Source of the DNA: Actinomycetes bacterium
GTDB taxonomy: Bacteria > Actinomycetota > Actinomycetes > Mycobacteriales > Micromonosporaceae
Assembly (NCBI GenBank): GCA_023437285.1
Contig: JAEZGP010000064.1
Coordinates: 1 to 7,463 of the forward strand
Length of the DNA: 7,463 nucleotides
Reading direction: 5' to 3'
Under the pieces are notes generated by a model. That model worked only from the letters and a program-made list of their open reading frames with translations, searched no databases and was not told the origin of the DNA. The translations under genes and the position numbers were made by a program. Of the stretch, positions 5,337 to 7,463 are shown piece by piece (positions within the stretch are counted from its first letter, which is position 1; each line of letters starts with the position of its first letter).

Positions 5337-6416
5337 CTATTTAATGACGCGGCCGCGCAGGATGATCCGCGACGGTGCGCGTACCACCTCGAGGTCGCGC
5401 CGGGGGTCGGCCGGGTACGCGACCAGGTCGGCCAGGCCGCCCTCCACCAGGCCGGGGAAGCCGAGCCAGTCCCGCGCGCCCCAGGACGCGGCGGCCAGCA
5501 CGTCGAGCGCGCTCATGCCGGCGGCCGAGTGCAGCAGGAGCATCTCGTCGGCGGCGCGTCCGTGCGCGATGCCGCCGCCCGCGTCGCTGCCCACGAAGAC
5601 GGGCACCCCGGCGGCGTACGCGTCGGCGACAACGCTCGCGTGGCGGTCACGCAGCGCGAGCATGTGCCGCGCGTACCCGGGGAATTTGTCCTTGGCCCGC
5701 GCCGCGATGGAGCCGAACGTCGCGATGTTGATCATTGTGGGCACGAGCGCGGTGCCGCGCGCGGCCATCTCGGCGATGTCGGCCTCCGACAGGCCGGTGC
5801 CGTGCTCGACCGAGTCGACCCCGGCCCGGACCAGCGCGGCGACCGACTCCTCGGCGAACGTGTGCACCGCCACCCGGGCGCCCGCCGCGTGCGCCGCGGC
5901 CACCGCCCCGGCCATCGTCTCGATGTCCCAGGCCGGCGCCAGGTCCCCGTCGTCGCGGGAGATCCAGTCGCCGACCAGCTTGACCCAGCCGGTGCCCAGC
6001 CCGGCCTGCTCGCGTACCGTCGCCGCGACCCGGTCGGCGGCCACCTCGACGCCGATGTCGCGCAGGTAGCGGCGCGGCGGCGCGACGTGTCGCCCCGCGC
6101 GGGCCAGTCGCGGCACGTCGGGGTCGTCGTCCAGTTCCGGGTACGGGTAGGGAGAGCCGGCGTCGCGGATCGCCAGGACGCCGGCGTCGCGATCGACGGT
6201 GGCGAGTTCACGTGCCTCGGCGACCGACTCGATGGGGGCGCCGCCGGGTCGGATGCCGATATGGCAGTGCGCGTCGACCAGACCGGGCAGGATGAACCCG
6301 CCATCGACCACCGTGGTGGCGCCGGCCACCGGCGTGTGGCTGACCCGGTCGCCGACCAGCCAGAGATCGCGGGTCTCGTCCTCGGGAAGCAGGACGCCGC
6401 GCACATGCAGGGCCAT
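5337..6416 (-). CDS. Metal-dependent amidohydrolase, imidazolonepropionase/prolidase-like
   Basis: This is a 359-residue member of the amidohydrolase superfamily, cytoplasmic, hydrolysing an amide or related C-N bond of an unknown substrate. The metal ligands of a binuclear site are all visible: HxH in DAHCH (50, 52), a candidate carboxylated lysine in WVKLVGD (146), histidines in VAVHTF (185) and VEHGTG (205), and the catalytic aspartate in VGSDAG (278). The N-terminal β-sandwich (1-45, ending in FILPGLVDAH) and its C-terminal strands (LADLVAYPADP…SRIILRGRVIK) enclose the TIM barrel. The length is slightly below the ~400 usual for imidazolonepropionase-like members. The start is firm: ATG at 6414-6416 follows GGGAGGA with a 7-nt gap. 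It is divergent from rpsP and is the first gene of the minus-strand block; the kinase unit begins 69 bp after its stop. Confidence 0.92.
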   Translation of the reverse strand: MALHVRGVLLPEDETRDLWLVGDRVSHTPVAGATTVVDGGFILPGLVDAHCHIGIRPGGAPIESVAEARELATVDRDAGVLAIRDAGSPYPYPELDDDPDVPRLARAGRHVAPPRRYLRDIGVEVAADRVAATVREQAGLGTGWVKLVGDWISRDDGDLAPAWDIETMAGAVAAAHAAGARVAVHTFAEESVAALVRAGVDSVEHGTGLSEADIAEMAARGTALVPTMINIATFGSIAARAKDKFPGYARHMLALRDRHASVVADAYAAGVPVFVGSDAGGGIAHGRAADEMLLLHSAAGMSALDVLAAASWGARDWLGFPGLVEGGLADLVAYPADPRRDLEVVRAPSRIILRGRVIK

Positions 6417-6610
6417 AACGCCGTCCTCCCGTCTCGGGGCGCCTGCGTTCTGCTCGCCCCGTCCGATCTGGCAGAATAGTTCGTTGGTATCCGACGATCC
6501 GGCCGCGCCCTCTACCCGACCGGTGAGTCAGTCCACGAGTAGCCGACCGCGCCCAACCCCACGGGAGCGGGAAGCACGCTCAGCTTCACCAACTCAGGAG
6601 CGAAAAAACC
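6417..6610. promoter_or_regulatory. Divergent promoter region between the amidohydrolase gene and rpsP
   Basis: This 194-bp gap must drive both genes. On the plus strand CAGAAT (6472-6477) is a possible rpsP -10, giving a leader of about 125 nt. On the minus strand the overlapping TATTCT (6478 to 6473) is a possible amidohydrolase -10 with a leader of about 50 nt. No good -35 is seen for either. In the rpsP leader, GTTGGT (6483-6488) could pair with ACCAAC (6588-6593), and GGTGA (6522-6526) with TCACC (6586-6590), just before the AGGAG ribosome-binding site at 6596-6600. These pairings are mutually exclusive and may be chance. Confidence 0.35.
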
Positions 6611-7075
6611 GTGGCCGTTCGTATCCGGCTTCTGCGGATGGGCAAGATCCGCAACCCGCAGTACCGCATCGTGGTCGCCGACTCCCGCACCAAGCGGGAC
6701 GGTCGGGCGATCGAGCAGGTCGGTCTCTACCACCCGAAGGAGGACCCCTCGCGCATCGAGGTCAACTCCGAGCGGGTGCAGCACTGGCTCTCCGTCGGCG
6801 CCCAGCCGAGCGAGCCCGTCGTGGCGATCCTCTCCAAGACCGGTGACTGGCAGAAGTTCAAGGGCCTGCCGGCCCCGACGGAGCCGCTGAAGGTCGCCGC
6901 GCCGAAGGCCAGCCGCACCGCGACGTACGAGGCTGAGGCGCAGGCCGCCGCCGGTCTCGCCGCCGAGGCGCCGAAGGCCAAGAAGGAGACCCCCGCGAAG
7001 AAGAAGGCTGCCGAGGCTCCGGCCGAGGCCGCGTCCGAGGAGCAGGCCGTTGCCAACGCCGGTCCGGAGAGCTGA
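6611..7075 (+). CDS. rpsP: 30S ribosomal protein S16
   Basis: S16 is an early-binding structural protein of the small ribosomal subunit. The N-terminus is diagnostic: [20 protein letters not shown], then [17 protein letters not shown] and [30 protein letters not shown] follows. The conserved domain ends near residue 88. The remaining ~65 residues are an Ala/Lys/Glu-rich tail ([17 protein letters not shown]), which makes the protein 154 residues against about 82-90 in E. coli or Bacillus; such extensions are common in Actinobacteria and look disordered. The start is GTG at 6611, preceded by AGGAG (6596-6600) with a 10-nt gap and by an A-run. It is the first gene of an rpsP–khpA–rimM operon, with one base between its stop and the khpA start. 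Confidence 0.97.
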   Translation: MAVRIRLLRMGKIRNPQYRIVVADSRTKRDGRAIEQVGLYHPKEDPSRIEVNSERVQHWLSVGAQPSEPVVAILSKTGDWQKFKGLPAPTEPLKVAAPKASRTATYEAEAQAAAGLAAEAPKAKKETPAKKKAAEAPAEAASEEQAVANAGPES

Positions 7076-7076
7076 C

Positions 7077-7310
7077 GTGGCGCTCCGGCCGGCACTGGAG
7101 CACCTGGTCAAGGGCATCGTCACCCACCCCGATGACGTTCGCGTACGCATGATCGATGGTCGGCGTGGGCAGCGTCTGGAGGTCCGGGTGCACCCCGAGG
7201 ACCTGGGCACCGTGATCGGTCGCGGGGGTCGCACCGCCAAGGCTCTTCGCCAGGTGATCACCTCGGTCGGTGGCCGGGGCGTGCGGGTCGACATCGTCGA
7301 CGCGTACTGA
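7077..7310 (+). CDS. khpA: KH-domain RNA-binding protein KhpA
   Basis: KhpA is a small single-KH-domain RNA-binding protein, known in Gram-positive bacteria to partner with KhpB/Jag. This copy has 77 residues. ALEHLVKGIVTHPDDVRV leads into VHPEDLGTVIGRGGRTAKAL, where GRGG is the GxxG loop that contacts RNA, and the domain ends with RQVITSVGGRGVRVDIVD. GTG at 7077-7079 is chosen over the in-frame ATG at 7050, because it removes nine residues inside rpsP, matches the family start, and follows a GGAG ribosome-binding site (7066-7069) embedded in the rpsP 3' end. The one-base gap to rpsP indicates translational coupling. The rpsP–khpA–rimM order is the standard actinobacterial one. Confidence 0.93.
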   Translation: MALRPALEHLVKGIVTHPDDVRVRMIDGRRGQRLEVRVHPEDLGTVIGRGGRTAKALRQVITSVGGRGVRVDIVDAY

Positions 7311-7316
7311 TCTCCC

Positions 7317-7463
7317 ATGCTGGTTGTGGTCGGGCGCATCGGGCGTCCGCATGGCATCCGCGGTGAGGTTTCCGTGGAGCCGCGCACGGACGAGCCCGAG
7401 GCGCGTTTCGCCGCCGGGTCGGTGCTCATCACCGATCCGGCGGCGGGCCCCCCCCCCACCGGG
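7317..7463 (+). CDS. rimM: Ribosome maturation factor RimM, N-terminal part (runs off the window)
   Basis: RimM assists late 30S assembly around the 16S rRNA 3' domain and binds ribosomal protein S19. Only 49 codons are present. The start, [20 protein letters not shown], carries the family's G-x-I-G-x-x-H-G-I-x-G-E motif, followed by [15 protein letters not shown], as in actinobacterial members. The ATG lies six bases after the khpA stop and has no ribosome-binding site, so translation probably depends on coupling. The frame stays open to the window end but passes through a ten-C homopolymer at 7448-7457 that encodes a PPP stretch. Downstream partners such as trmD would be expected next but are not visible. 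Confidence 0.93.
   Translation, partial: MLVVVGRIGRPHGIRGEVSVEPRTDEPEARFAAGSVLITDPAAGPPPTG

Noticed and set aside
5229..6479. 416-codon plus-strand frame
   Set aside because: It lies antisense to the amidohydrolase gene, which has all metal-binding residues and a strong ribosome-binding site.
1..7463. Insertion sequence, prophage or integrated element
   Set aside because: There is no transposase, integrase, terminal inverted repeat or attachment-site duplication; the 26-bp and 18-bp repeats are local tandem slippage products.

Overview
The window is high-GC DNA with GTG starts, leaderless-looking promoters and the gene order glnD – ffh – (variable genes) – rpsP – khpA – rimM. That order, an Ffh with a Gly/Pro/Lys-rich tail and an S16 with an Ala/Lys/Glu-rich tail point to an actinobacterium, most likely of the Micromonosporaceae type (Micromonospora, Actinoplanes and relatives). 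The genus is inferred from gene style and synteny, not from a search.

Layout. (1) 1-344: the 3' end of glnD (+), ending in its C-terminal ACT domain. (2) 345-1372: about 1 kb without a credible gene. It holds a short 18-bp tandem repeat next to the glnD stop, then a degenerate array of 15 direct repeats with a period near 41 bp, then the ffh promoter region. (3) 1373-2908: ffh (+), the protein subunit of the signal recognition particle, with a -10-like GATAAT so close to its GTG that the mRNA may be leaderless. (4) 2909-6416: four genes on the minus strand, read right to left: a metal-dependent amidohydrolase, a small P-loop kinase-like ATPase, a DUF402 (FomD/Ntdp-like) protein and an unrecognised multi-pass membrane protein. 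The last one ends with its stop codon directly abutting the ffh stop. (5) 6611-7463: rpsP – khpA – rimM (+), the start of the usual S16/RimM ribosome-maturation operon. rimM runs off the window end through a ten-C run.

How it works together. The outer genes are housekeeping: nitrogen signalling (GlnD), membrane protein targeting (Ffh) and 30S assembly (S16, KhpA, RimM). The minus-strand block between ffh and rpsP is accessory. The amidohydrolase has a strong Shine-Dalgarno sequence. The kinase appears to be translated by coupling from a 21-codon leader ORF with its own strong Shine-Dalgarno sequence and a GTGA stop/start overlap. A 26-bp triplication fuses the kinase 3' end to the 5' side of the DUF402 gene.

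The most unusual part is the 557-1180 array. Its units keep a hairpin-forming pair of arms around a TTTGTGCGCA core, with G-C to G-U changes that preserve pairing only in plus-strand RNA. The period is close to four helical turns. The long open frames across it are by-products of a period that is not a multiple of three.
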